Positions 43,916 to 52,485 of a stretch of 64,000 nt of DNA are shown here, piece after piece. Where the stretch lies: NCBI RefSeq assembly GCF_011926545.1, contig NZ_JAATIT010000003.1:62001-126000 (forward strand), given 5' to 3'. Position 1 is the first letter of the stretch. Each line of letters starts with the position of its first letter. The DNA is from Sphingopyxis italica. GTDB lineage: Bacteria; Pseudomonadota; Alphaproteobacteria; Sphingomonadales; Sphingomonadaceae. The translations under genes were made by a program, and so were the position numbers. The notes under the pieces were generated by a model. It did not search any database, was not told the DNA's origin, and worked only from the letters and a program-made list of their open reading frames with translations.

Positions 43916-45321
43916 GGCCGCAAATCCATGATCTTGCCCGGATTAAGGATGTTCCCGGGATCGAGCAACCTTTTGATCTCCGCCATCAGTCCACGCTCGC
44001 CTTCCGAGCGCGACACGTCGAGCCAGGGCTTCTTCTCGAGGCCGATGCCATGTTCGGCAGAAATCGATCCGTTGATCGGCCGGAGCGGTTCGTAGACGCA
44101 CGCCTCGACGCCGTGCCGGTCGCCCTCGCCGCCCGCACCGATCGCGATATGGAGATTGCCGTCGCCCATATGGCCGAGAAAGGCGATCTTGCCATCGGGC
44201 CAACGACCCTTGAGCATAGCAGTCACCGCCGCGATGTAATCCTGCATGTCGCCTACCGGGAGCGAGACATCGAAGGCGTAGAAGGGCTGGAACTCCCGAA
44301 CCACATGCTCGAGGTCTTCGCGAATTTCCCAGATTTGCTGACGCTGAGCTACCGACCGCGCGAGAACCGCATCGTCGAAGTAGCCGCGCTCGCCGGCTTC
44401 GCCGAGGACCGTCTCGAAAAGCTCGGTATCGCGTTCCTGGTGCGATCCGAGCATCTCGATGATCGCATAATAGGGCTGGTCGGCGGTGAGCGGCGGCGCA
44501 TGTTTCCCGGCGCCCGTGTTGACCCGGTAGAAGCTGTTGTCGATCAGCTCGAACGCGCTCAGCAAACCTCCGAAACTCTGGTCGACGAAGCGTAAGAGGT
44601 TCACCATCTGATCGAAGCTCGCCGCGCAGACGATCGCGGTGTTCGAACTCGACGGGCGCTCGCGAAGCCGCAAAACCAGCCGCGTGATGACCCCGAGTGT
44701 CCCTTCCGAGCCGATGAAGAGCTGCTTCAGATCATAGCCCGTGTTGTTCTTGATCATCTGGTTGAGCGACGAGATGATCCTTCCATCGGCGAGTACGGCC
44801 TCGACCCCGAGCACCTGTTCGCGCATCATCCCGTAGCGGATGACGCGCATGCCGCCGGCGTTGGTCGAGGCATTCCCCCCCAGCTGGCATGATCCGCGCC
44901 CGCCGAGATCGAGTGGGAAGGTCAGGCCATAGTCCATGAGCGCCGTTTCCAACGTGTCCAGTATGACACCTGCCTGCACCGTCGCGGTGCGGTTTACCGG
45001 GTCGATGGCTTCAATCGCGGCCATGCGCTCAAGCGAAAGCGCGATCTCTCCGCCCCGGGTTTCGGTCGCGCGAACCCAGCCCGACATGCCGCCCTGGACC
45101 ACGACGGGCTGGCCGGCGGCGCTGCACAGGCGCAGGACCGCAGCGACCTCGTCGGTCGAGCGCGGCCGGATGATCGCATCGGCGCCTATCCGGTCCATGA
45201 AATAGCCCGGATAGCGCGCGGCGACCTCGTCACCCGTCAGCACGCCCGCATCGCCGACGACCGCGCGGAGTTCCGCGATCAGCGCTGCCGGCACGGCAGG
45301 AAGGGCACCCACCTCACTCAT
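43912..45321 (-). CDS. FAD-linked 2-hydroxyacid dehydrogenase (GlcD/D-lactate dehydrogenase family)
   Basis: A 469-residue flavoprotein of the vanillyl-alcohol-oxidase fold. VVVQGGMSGWVRAT and GRGSCQLGGNASTNAGGMRVIRYGMMREQVLGVEAVLADG are the FAD-binding segments, and FLGHMGDGNLHIAIG plus EHGIGLEKKPWL are the C-terminal metal/substrate motifs. It oxidises a D-2-hydroxy acid to the 2-oxo acid. Located two genes upstream of a 2-oxoacid ferredoxin oxidoreductase, it likely feeds that enzyme. Coupled to both neighbours by 4-bp overlaps. Confidence 0.88.
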   Translation of the reverse strand: MSEVGALPAVPAALIAELRAVVGDAGVLTGDEVAARYPGYFMDRIGADAIIRPRSTDEVAAVLRLCSAAGQPVVVQGGMSGWVRATETRGGEIALSLERMAAIEAIDPVNRTATVQAGVILDTLETALMDYGLTFPLDLGGRGSCQLGGNASTNAGGMRVIRYGMMREQVLGVEAVLADGRIISSLNQMIKNNTGYDLKQLFIGSEGTLGVITRLVLRLRERPSSSNTAIVCAASFDQMVNLLRFVDQSFGGLLSAFELIDNSFYRVNTGAGKHAPPLTADQPYYAIIEMLGSHQERDTELFETVLGEAGERGYFDDAVLARSVAQRQQIWEIREDLEHVVREFQPFYAFDVSLPVGDMQDYIAAVTAMLKGRWPDGKIAFLGHMGDGNLHIAIGAGGEGDRHGVEACVYEPLRPINGSISAEHGIGLEKKPWLDVSRSEGERGLMAEIKRLLDPGNILNPGKIMDLRP

Positions 45322-45629
45322 AGACTCACGAAGACATCGTCGCCATCGATGCGGACCGGATAGCGTTCGAGGATGATGCTATCATCTTCCTGGCATGCAC
45401 CCGACTCAAGATCGAAGGTCCAGCCATGCCACGGGCATGTCAGGATAGTCCCTTCCACATCGCCCTCATGAAGCGGGCCTTCCGCGTGCGGACATTGGCC
45501 GTTGGTCGCGATGACGCGGCCGCGGCACATGAAGAGCGCGACATCCTGCCCGCCCGCCTCGGTGAGGATTGGTTCGCCGGCCTCGACAGCGGCAAGCGAT
45601 CCGATGCGATATTCCTTCGTGTCGGTCAT
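45318..45629 (-). CDS. Rieske-type [2Fe-2S] ferredoxin
   Basis: A 103-residue soluble Rieske ferredoxin with CPHAEGPLHEG and CPWHGWTFDLESG (two Cys and two His ligands) and no membrane anchor. It may be the electron donor of an oxygenase, for example the P450 or the Rieske oxygenase encoded elsewhere in the window, or a partner of the adjacent flavoenzyme. It overlaps the hydroxyacid oxidase gene by 4 bp. Confidence 0.9.
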   Translation of the reverse strand: MTDTKEYRIGSLAAVEAGEPILTEAGGQDVALFMCRGRVIATNGQCPHAEGPLHEGDVEGTILTCPWHGWTFDLESGACQEDDSIILERYPVRIDGDDVFVSL

Positions 45630-45637
45630 GACCGTGG

Positions 45638-46054
45638 TCACCCGGGGATCGCTTCGAGCTGCTGCAGTACGGGAATGGCGTCCCAGATGCTGCGCTCCAG
45701 GACGATCTTGCCGTCCTCGTTCCAACCCATAACGGTCACGCCGCGCGTTTTGGTGACCTTGCCCTTCGCATCGACGCCGAGAAAGTCGCCGGCATGCTTG
45801 GTTTCCCACGTCCATTGAAACGATCCGAGGCGATCGTCGCCGACATAATCGAACACGTCGAACTTATTGTAGCTGAGGGCCGGATCCTCGATGATGAAGC
45901 CCTCAAAAAAGGAACGCAGCGCCGGCAGATCGTTGTTGATCCGCAGATCGAAATTGACGTCCTCGAACTGGAACTCGGGGGCATAGAGCGTCATCAGCTC
46001 GTCGGTCCCACCGGCGAAAAGGCCGATCCAGTATTGCGCCCATTGCTTGTTCAT
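45638..46054 (-). CDS. NTF2/SnoaL-like protein
   Basis: A 138-residue NTF2-fold protein (WIGLFAGGTDELMTLYAPEFQFEDVNFDL, SYNKFDVFDYVGDDRLGSFQWTWETKHAGDFLGVDAKGKVTKTRGVTVMGWNEDGKIVLERSIWD). The family includes limonene-epoxide hydrolase-like, ketosteroid isomerase-like and polyketide cyclase enzymes. It is the first gene of the ten-gene run, with GGAG before the ATG at 46054. It is clearly paralogous to the protein at 52486-53193 (see findings). Substrate unknown. Confidence 0.8.
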   Translation of the reverse strand: MNKQWAQYWIGLFAGGTDELMTLYAPEFQFEDVNFDLRINNDLPALRSFFEGFIIEDPALSYNKFDVFDYVGDDRLGSFQWTWETKHAGDFLGVDAKGKVTKTRGVTVMGWNEDGKIVLERSIWDAIPVLQQLEAIPG

Positions 46055-46080
46055 TGCGTATCTCCGTGGCTCGGTCTCAT

Positions 46081-46095
46081 GTCGCGATGCGCGAC
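46081..46095. promoter_or_regulatory. Dyad upstream of the ten-gene operon
   Basis: GTCGCG-ATG-CGCGAC is a perfect 6-bp dyad 27 bp upstream of the NTF2-like gene start. Only one copy seen, and it is GC-rich, so it may be fortuitous. Confidence 0.25.
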
Positions 46096-46119
46096 GGCAC
46101 CGCACTCGCCGATCATCTC

Positions 46120-46156
46120 AAAAATGTCCGTCCCCGGCAAAGACTGTCGGGGACGG
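46120..46156 (-). terminator. Intrinsic terminator of the second TonB receptor gene
   Basis: On the minus strand a perfect 9-bp stem (CCGTCCCCG with CGGGGACGG, 11-nt loop) is followed after three bases by five T residues, 15 bp past the receptor stop. It separates the receptor from the ten-gene operon. Confidence 0.7.
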
Positions 46157-46170
46157 CCAGTTGGGAGAGA

Positions 46171-48450
46171 TCAGAAGTTGAACCGCCCTTCCACGCCGAG
46201 ATGGCGGGTTTCAGCGCGCGACGTGAGCTGGAACACGCCGAGCAGCGGAAGGACCGAGCGGTTGTATTTTTCGTTGAAGATATTCTTGCCGAAGATCGAC
46301 AGGCTCCACCGGTCTGCTTTCGCAAGCGTCAGACGCGCATCCACGAGATCAACCGGGCTGCGCCGCGATCCCGGTGTATTGATGACGTCCCACCAGATCG
46401 AGCCGATCCGCGTATATTCGACGCGCGGTGTCAGCATCAGATCATTGCCGAGCTCGAAATCGTGCGTGATCCCGGCATTGAGGTTATATTTGGCGGCGTT
46501 GGGCGCCCGGTTGCCGACATATGCGGGGTTCGCAGCGAAGGCGCGCACCTTGCCGTCAGTATAACCATAAGCGCCGAAGATCTGCGGCCCGCCGGGTATG
46601 CGCCAGTTGAAGTCCACCTCGAAACCGCGCAGGCGAACCTTGTCGATCGACGTCGTCGTCTGGAGACCGGCCGACGGGAAGAACTCGAACTGTTGAGCGC
46701 CCGACACATTGGTGGTGAAAGCGGCGAGATTGAGGCTTAGCGAGCGATCGAACAAGCGCAGCTTCGTGCCGACTTCCCAAGAGGTCGATTTCTCGGGCTC
46801 GAACTGGTCCTGGACGAAGACCTGAGCGCCGGGAGGCGCAACGGCGAGAAGCGCGGCGCGGCTGCCGAGCGGGTTGAAGCCGCCGCTCTTGAAGCCCTTG
46901 CCGTAGCTCGCATAGACGCTGCCCGTCCGGCCGAGATCATAGGAAATGCTCGCCTTCGGCTCGAATTCCTTGAAGGTTTCCGATGCCTGACAGTCGGCGA
47001 GCGTGGTGCCGGGACCCCGCGCCTGGATGCACAGATTGTAGTTGGCGCCGGTCACCGGATTGATTGCATCGGGTGCGAGTTCGACGACGCTGCGCTTCTC
47101 GATGTCGTAGCGGCCGGCGAGGTTCAGGTGCAGCTGGTCGGTTACGTCGAACTGGACGCTCGCGAACGGTGCGAAGCTCTCGGTCTTGTAGGACTGGCGC
47201 GCATAGGACACGGTCGCACCGATGATCGGATCGCCCGGGGCGTCGATACCGTCCGAAGGCGGCACGACACCGACGAGGTCCTGATTGAGCTCGCTTATCT
47301 GGCCGCGCTTGAAGTTGAGGTAGTAGAGACCGACCTGCCAACGAAAGCGCTGATCGCTCGCAGAGGTCAGTCGCAGTTCCTGCGAGAAATTGCGGTCGCG
47401 ATACTTGTAGCCCTGGACCGTAGCGCCGGGCGAACCCGAGTCTGCCAGATACGGCGGCGAGTCCCCGCCGAAGAACTGGTAGAGCTTGTCGGCTGCAGTC
47501 ACCGAGGTGATCGTCGCCCAGCCCATGTCATAATCGATCTTGAGCGACCCGGCGACGAGCCACTCGTCGAGTTGCCCCTCGACGTTCGTCACGAACGGCA
47601 GGTCGGTGCGGTCGGCATCGAGCTCGTTCACCGGGATCCCGCCGATCGGAAGACCGACGAACTGCGACTGGAGCGCGGTCGAACCGCCCTTCGTATCGTG
47701 CCCGCTGAGCTTGAAATCCACCGTCAGCCCGTCGGCGGGCTCCCAATAGAGCCGCGCCTGCCCGAGCACGGTGCGCAGACGATAGGGCTTCTCGCCCGTC
47801 GTGATGTTGGTGAAAGGCCCGTCGGTATCGCGGAAAGACGCCGCGAGACCGAAGCCGAGCGTGTCGGTCAGCGGACCGCTGACCTCTGCCTGCGCGCGGG
47901 CCGTGTTCCAGCTGCCATAACCTGCCAGGAAGGATCCGCCGAGTTCCTCGCGCGGCAATTTGGTGGTGACAACGATCGCGCCGGCCGCGGCATTTCGGCC
48001 GTAAATCGCGCTCTGCGGACCTTTCAGAACCTCGATCTGCTGGATGTTGAACAGATCCTGGTTGAATTGCTTGAGACTCGACAGCTGGACGCCGTCGATC
48101 ACGACGGCGACGTTCGGGTCGGAGTTGCGGACCGAGGTCTGGCCGCGAATGTTGGTGAAACTGTCGCCGGTCGCCTCGTCGATGAAGGTCACATTCGGCG
48201 TAGAAATCAGATAGTCCTGCGGCCGGACGATGCCCTTGGCGGCGATATCCTCATCGGTCGTGACCGAGACCGCGATCGGCACCTGGCTCAGATTTTCGTT
48301 CCGCTTCGTCGCCGTCACGATGATGTCCGTCGGATCGCTGGTTTCCCCGACCGGTGCCGGCTCGGTTTGAGCCATCGCCGGTGCGGCCGTCAGTGCCATG
48401 CCGACGACCCAGGCCGCCGACGCACGAAAAAGATAACCCCTGGTGCGCAT
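46171..48450 (-). CDS. TonB-dependent outer membrane receptor
   Basis: A 759-residue receptor with signal peptide (MRTRGYLFRASAAWVVGMALTAAPAMAQTE), TonB-box-like DIIVTATKRNENLSQVPIAVSV, plug motifs RGQTSVRNSDPNVAVVIDGVQL and EVLKGPQSAIYGRNAAAGAIVVTT, and a barrel ending in GVEGRFNF. ATG at 48450 follows GGAGGAGAGG. It is divergent from the AraC regulator and has the conserved box 101-142 bp upstream. It probably imports the substrate of the region 3 pathway. Confidence 0.92.
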   Translation of the reverse strand: MRTRGYLFRASAAWVVGMALTAAPAMAQTEPAPVGETSDPTDIIVTATKRNENLSQVPIAVSVTTDEDIAAKGIVRPQDYLISTPNVTFIDEATGDSFTNIRGQTSVRNSDPNVAVVIDGVQLSSLKQFNQDLFNIQQIEVLKGPQSAIYGRNAAAGAIVVTTKLPREELGGSFLAGYGSWNTARAQAEVSGPLTDTLGFGLAASFRDTDGPFTNITTGEKPYRLRTVLGQARLYWEPADGLTVDFKLSGHDTKGGSTALQSQFVGLPIGGIPVNELDADRTDLPFVTNVEGQLDEWLVAGSLKIDYDMGWATITSVTAADKLYQFFGGDSPPYLADSGSPGATVQGYKYRDRNFSQELRLTSASDQRFRWQVGLYYLNFKRGQISELNQDLVGVVPPSDGIDAPGDPIIGATVSYARQSYKTESFAPFASVQFDVTDQLHLNLAGRYDIEKRSVVELAPDAINPVTGANYNLCIQARGPGTTLADCQASETFKEFEPKASISYDLGRTGSVYASYGKGFKSGGFNPLGSRAALLAVAPPGAQVFVQDQFEPEKSTSWEVGTKLRLFDRSLSLNLAAFTTNVSGAQQFEFFPSAGLQTTTSIDKVRLRGFEVDFNWRIPGGPQIFGAYGYTDGKVRAFAANPAYVGNRAPNAAKYNLNAGITHDFELGNDLMLTPRVEYTRIGSIWWDVINTPGSRRSPVDLVDARLTLAKADRWSLSIFGKNIFNEKYNRSVLPLLGVFQLTSRAETRHLGVEGRFNF

Positions 48451-48550
48451 CAATCCTCTCCTCCATTATGGCATCATCGGCCTTTGCGGCGCTATCTGCC
48501 TTCGTCGCAGCGTGCATCGGGTATCGGGGCGGCAAACGACAGGGCGCGGC

Positions 48551-48592
48551 GTGCCAAGGAAAAGCCGTTCGGGACAAAGCGACACGTTCGGC
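48551..48592. promoter_or_regulatory. AraC-region box, copy 1
   Basis: GTGCCAAGGAAAAGC (48551-48565) is followed by GGAC-N7-CACGTTCGGC (48572-48592). Both parts recur upstream of the P450 gene. It lies in the divergent region between the TonB receptor and the AraC gene, 101 bp from the former and 88 bp from the latter start. Confidence 0.65.
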
Positions 48593-48679
48593 ATGGAATG
48601 AGAGGCCAGGCAGGCCTTTCGTGACATAGGCGTCCGATTGGCCTAGTCATCCGATCCATAAAATAACGACGAGGGTCGG

Positions 48680-49726
48680 GTGACTGATACGGAATCAAAG
48701 TCGGGTTTGACAGGTTGGGTGCTCGCGATCGTGAGAGCGATGCACGCGAGCGGCATTGATCCCGACAAGGTGCTGAGCGACATCGGCATGGATCCAGCGC
48801 GGCTCGAAGGCGGCTATGGGCGCTACTCGCAGGAACAGATCAGCATGCTTTGGCGCAAGGCGGTTGCGCTGAGCGATTCCGATTTCGCGCTCCGCGTCGC
48901 AGCCGAGGTTCGGCCATCGACTTTCCATGTCGTGGGGTATGCGATGAGCTGCTCGGCGACCCTCTCGCGCGCGCTTCACAGATTCGCCTTCTATTGCCGG
49001 CTCATTTCGGATTCGGCGACCGCGACACTCACCGAATCTGGCGAGCAGGTCACATTGTCTATCTTCTTCGACACCGGCGGTGAGCCGCCCATCTATCAAA
49101 CGGTCGACACGGTGCTCGCCTCGGTCCTTGGCTATCTTCGCTGGATTGCCGGCATCGAAATCAAGCCGGTCTCGGTCAGCCTCGCCCATCCCAAGCCTCG
49201 TCAGGGCGATGGTCTCGAAGCGTTTTTTGGTTGCCCCGTATCCTATGGCCAACCCGAGGATTCGATCGTCTTCGCGCGCTCCGATCTTGACCGCCCGATC
49301 CTCGTGGCTGACGAAGAACTGGCCTCGCTGCTCGATGGCGTCGCCAACCGCTATCTCGAGACGCGCATGGCCGGACGGTTTGCGGTTCGTGTCCGCGATG
49401 CCCTCATTGCCCGCATGCCCGACGGAATGGTCCGCAAGAGCGACATTGCCAAGAGCCTGCACATGACCGAGCGAACCCTGCTCCGGCGGCTGAAGGACGA
49501 GGGTACGACCTTTTCGGACGTGCTCGACCGTGTGCGTCTGCAGCTCGCCTTTCAATATTTGAAGCGAAGCGACCTCGTCATCCGCGATATCGCCTATATG
49601 CTCGGCTTCTCCGACGAGGGGACATTCTCGCGCGCGTTCAAGCGATGGACGGGCCGCCGGCCAAGCGTGGTTGCCCAGATGAAAGCCGACGAGATCGTCG
49701 AAGTCGCCCGCAAGCTCGATATCTAG
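48680..49726 (+). CDS. AraC-family transcriptional regulator (arabinose-binding-domain type)
   Basis: A 348-residue regulator with an N-terminal effector domain of the PF12625 type (AMHASGIDPDKVLSDIGMDPARLEGGYGRYSQEQISMLWRKAV; FHVVGYAMSCSATLSRALHRFAFYCRLISD) and a C-terminal pair of helix-turn-helix motifs (VRKSDIAKSLHMTERTLLRRLKDEGTTFSDVLD; IRDIAYMLGFSDEGTFSRAFKRWTGRRPS). Start is GTG at 48680 with GAGGG upstream. It is divergent from the TonB receptor and converges on the hydroxyacid dehydrogenase gene (4-bp overlap). It is the obvious candidate to bind the box at 48551 and 52327. Confidence 0.92.
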   Translation: MTDTESKSGLTGWVLAIVRAMHASGIDPDKVLSDIGMDPARLEGGYGRYSQEQISMLWRKAVALSDSDFALRVAAEVRPSTFHVVGYAMSCSATLSRALHRFAFYCRLISDSATATLTESGEQVTLSIFFDTGGEPPIYQTVDTVLASVLGYLRWIAGIEIKPVSVSLAHPKPRQGDGLEAFFGCPVSYGQPEDSIVFARSDLDRPILVADEELASLLDGVANRYLETRMAGRFAVRVRDALIARMPDGMVRKSDIAKSLHMTERTLLRRLKDEGTTFSDVLDRVRLQLAFQYLKRSDLVIRDIAYMLGFSDEGTFSRAFKRWTGRRPSVVAQMKADEIVEVARKLDI

Positions 49727-50943
49727 GCTTGCCGCAGCGCGGGACCGGACCGCTCGATGTCGTACGCTTCGGCCTCGTTCGCGAGAAATGCAGGCGCTGC
49801 TCCCGCAAGCCGCACATGCTCGCGGCTGACTTCCGCGAGCGTTGCGCATCCGATCAGCGCCATCGTTCGCAGCGTCTCCTGCTTTATCCCTCCGAGCCAG
49901 CGCTCAACCCCGGCCGTGCCGAAAGCGGAAAGGGCATAGAGATAGGGCCGGCCGGTCATGCAGGCGTGCGCGCCCATCGCGATGGCTTTGACGATATGGC
50001 TCCCCCGGCGGACGCCGCCATCGAGGATCACCTCAACCCGATCGCCTACCGCGTCGACGATGTCAGCCACGATGTCGATCATGGCGGCGCCGCCGTCGAG
50101 TTGCCGGCCGCCATGGTTGGAAATGATGACCGCGCTCGCGCCCGCGTCGGCCGCGCGAAGCGCGTCGTCGGCGCATTGAAGGCCCTTGATCGCGAAAGGG
50201 CCGCCCCAATAGGCCGCGATCTTTGCGATCCGCTCCCAGCTGATGTGCGATTCCATCTTCGAGGCGAAGAAAGCAGCGAGCGTCGACAGGTCGCCGCCGC
50301 CGTCCGCGGTCACGTTGGGGAGCGAGAATTTACCGCCACCGAGATAGCCGAGGCACCAGCCCGGCCGCGTCGCGAAGGAGGCAAGCGAGGTCGGGGTGAG
50401 CCGCGGCGGTACCGTGAGACCCGAGCGAAGGTCCCGCTCGCGATTACCCGCGACGATCGTATCGACCGTCAGGCACAGCGCGTCGAAACCCGCCGCCTTG
50501 CAACGATCGATGCTGGCAAAATTGAGGGCGTCGTCGGCGAGGAGATAAAGCTGGTAGATTTTCGGGCCGGCACTGATCGCGCCGATTTCCTCGATCGAGG
50601 CGGTCGCCATCGTCGAGAGCGCATAACCGCAGCCAGCATCTGAGGCCGCTATCGCCACGCCCTGCTCGCCATCGGGATGAAACATGCGGCTCATGCCCGT
50701 GGGCGCAAGGATGAGCGGCCACTCGAGGTCGCAGCCCAGAACGCGGGTTGCAGCGCTGACCCGCGTCACGTCCGCCATGTAGCGCGGAACTAGGTCGTAA
50801 CGATCGAAGGAGGCCACGTTCGCCGCGGCCGTCTTCTCGTCATCTGCCGCCCCGCAGATGTAATCGAAAAGCGGCCGCGGCAGGCGGCGCCGCGCGGCGT
50901 CCTCATAGTCAGCGGTGCCGTAGCATTGCGCCAGCCTTGGCAT
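49723..50943 (-). CDS. FMN-dependent alpha-hydroxyacid dehydrogenase
   Basis: A 406-residue enzyme of the lactate/mandelate dehydrogenase family: PRPLFDYICGAADDEKTAAAN, LAPTGMSRMFHPDGE, KIYQLYLLADD, LTVDTIVAGNRERDLRSG, FAIKGLQCADDALRAADAGASAVIISNHGGRQLDGG (catalytic His) and ILDGGVRRGSHIVKAIAMGAHA. It oxidises an (S)-2-hydroxy acid to a 2-oxo acid. ATG at 50943 follows GGGGAG. With the FAD-linked D-specific enzyme at 43912 both stereoisomers of a hydroxy acid could be used. Confidence 0.92.
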   Translation of the reverse strand: MPRLAQCYGTADYEDAARRRLPRPLFDYICGAADDEKTAAANVASFDRYDLVPRYMADVTRVSAATRVLGCDLEWPLILAPTGMSRMFHPDGEQGVAIAASDAGCGYALSTMATASIEEIGAISAGPKIYQLYLLADDALNFASIDRCKAAGFDALCLTVDTIVAGNRERDLRSGLTVPPRLTPTSLASFATRPGWCLGYLGGGKFSLPNVTADGGGDLSTLAAFFASKMESHISWERIAKIAAYWGGPFAIKGLQCADDALRAADAGASAVIISNHGGRQLDGGAAMIDIVADIVDAVGDRVEVILDGGVRRGSHIVKAIAMGAHACMTGRPYLYALSAFGTAGVERWLGGIKQETLRTMALIGCATLAEVSREHVRLAGAAPAFLANEAEAYDIERSGPALRQA

Positions 50944-50981
50944 ATTGCCCACTCCCCTGTTCGGACCCGCGCGAGCCTCGC

Positions 50982-52232
50982 TCAGCCGCGCGCCCGAAAG
51001 CGAACCTTGAGGTGATGCGGCCCCCGCGCGAAGTAGGAGTCGAGCCACTCCACCTCGTCCGACACAGGCTCAAGGAGTTCGAAGCGCTGGAAGACGGTTT
51101 CGAGAGCCGATCGCGCTTCCATGCGCGAGAGATAATTGCCGAGGCAGAAATGCGGCCCCTGCCCGAAGGACATCAGTGGGAAAGCGATCTTGCGATCGAT
51201 ATCGAAGACTTCGGGATCGGCGAACTTGCTCTCGTCGCGGTTCGCCGAGGCGAGCAGCGGCATGACAGTCGAGCCCTTCGGAATCTTGACTCCGCCAAGC
51301 TCGGTATCCTCCATGGTGTGACGGAAGATGATCTGGACCGGCGGATTGTAGCGCAGCACTTCCTCGATCAGCGCTGGGATCAGCTCGGGATTGGCGCGGA
51401 CCCGTGCATAGACTTCTGGATGGCGCTTCAGTTCCACCAGCGTCGTGCCGAGCAGGTTTGTGGTCGTCTCGACGCCGCCGATGAGGAGGAGGATCGACAT
51501 CTGGATGACTTCGATCCGTGACATCTTCTCTCCGTCGATCTCGGCGACGATGAACTGCGAGATCAGATCGTCCTGCGGATCGGCCGCGCGCTCGTCGTAG
51601 AGATCTTCGAAAAAGGCCCGCACCTTGTCCGAGCTGTCCTGGATTTCGGCAAGCCGCTCGGGACCATAGGCGGCGCGGTTCGCGGCGGCGAGGATGTTGT
51701 CGACCCAGACCTTGAACTCGGCGCGCCGCGCCGTCGGCACGCCAAGGACCTGCGCGATGACGGTGACGGGATAGAGCGCACAGAAATCTGTCGCGAAATC
51801 GAACTCGCCTTCAACGCCATGCTTGGCGATGATGTCGTCGATCAGCTCGTTGGCAACCTCATAGGTGCGGTCGACGAGAATCTTGATCTTGGAGGGCACG
51901 AACGCCTTGTTCGCGAGCTTGCGAAGATGGACGTGGCCCGGCGGGTCCATCGAGATCATCGGCGGGACTTCGGGAACCGGGTCATATTCGCCGAGCAGCG
52001 CCGGCCAGAACATCGAGCTGCTGTAGAGCTTGCCGTTCTTCAGCAGCGTGTCGACATCTTCGTAGCGCGCGACGCCGAAGGCCTGGAGCGAAGGCAACCA
52101 GGTCACGGGATCATCGCGGCGCAGCTTGGCGTAAAAGGGATAGGGCTCGTGCTTCACCACGGGGTCGAGCGGGTCGTAGACCCGTTCGTCACCGCCCGTG
52201 TCGTCGCTCCGATTGAGGAGGGTCTCGCTCAT
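50982..52232 (-). CDS. Cytochrome P450
   Basis: A 416-residue soluble class I P450: I-helix LLIGGVETTTNLL (acid-Thr pair replaced by E-T-T), ExxR in IEEVLRYNPP, PERF-equivalent FADPEVFDIDR and heme loop FGQGPHFCLGNYLSRME with the cysteine ligand. ATG at 52232 follows GGAGAG; a frame extension to 52415 overlaps the regulatory box and is not credible. It hydroxylates a hydrophobic substrate using a ferredoxin partner not found beside it (a Rieske-type ferredoxin is at 45318). The shared box lies 95-148 bp upstream. Confidence 0.93.
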   Translation of the reverse strand: MSETLLNRSDDTGGDERVYDPLDPVVKHEPYPFYAKLRRDDPVTWLPSLQAFGVARYEDVDTLLKNGKLYSSSMFWPALLGEYDPVPEVPPMISMDPPGHVHLRKLANKAFVPSKIKILVDRTYEVANELIDDIIAKHGVEGEFDFATDFCALYPVTVIAQVLGVPTARRAEFKVWVDNILAAANRAAYGPERLAEIQDSSDKVRAFFEDLYDERAADPQDDLISQFIVAEIDGEKMSRIEVIQMSILLLIGGVETTTNLLGTTLVELKRHPEVYARVRANPELIPALIEEVLRYNPPVQIIFRHTMEDTELGGVKIPKGSTVMPLLASANRDESKFADPEVFDIDRKIAFPLMSFGQGPHFCLGNYLSRMEARSALETVFQRFELLEPVSDEVEWLDSYFARGPHHLKVRFRARG

Positions 52233-52326
52233 AAATCTCTCCGCATGCGGGACGGCGCGCCGCGCCATCCTCTTTCTGGTTGATGGGAAGCCTATGGGCA
52301 GCAAGCGCCGCCCCGAAGGGCCAGCC

Positions 52327-52380
52327 GTGCCACGAAAAAGCAGAGGGTGCCAAAGATTTGGACCTGCTGGCACGTTCGGC
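52327..52380. promoter_or_regulatory. AraC-region box, copy 2
   Basis: GTGCCACGAAAAAGC (52327-52341), a second GTGCCA at 52347, then GGAC-N7-CACGTTCGGC (52360-52380). It sits between the divergent P450 (95 bp) and NTF2-like gene (105 bp) starts. The inner GTGCCA and TGGCAC (52368-52373) also form a dyad. Confidence 0.65.
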
Positions 52381-52485
52381 CTCGCCGTGACCCCTTCTGC
52401 CGTGGCAAAGACCATATAGCAGGATAATTTGCCGGCACTGAGAACGGGCTAAGCCCGCACGATTCCGGACGAGAGAGGAAGACAC

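Noticed and set aside
46081-46095. GTCGCG-ATG-CGCGAC dyad as a third regulon operator
   Set aside because: Single copy and GC-rich; listed only as a weak feature, not promoted to a finding.
52233-52415. N-terminal extension of the P450 frame
   Set aside because: No P450 similarity in the extension, and it covers the conserved regulatory box; ATG 52232 has a good ribosome site.
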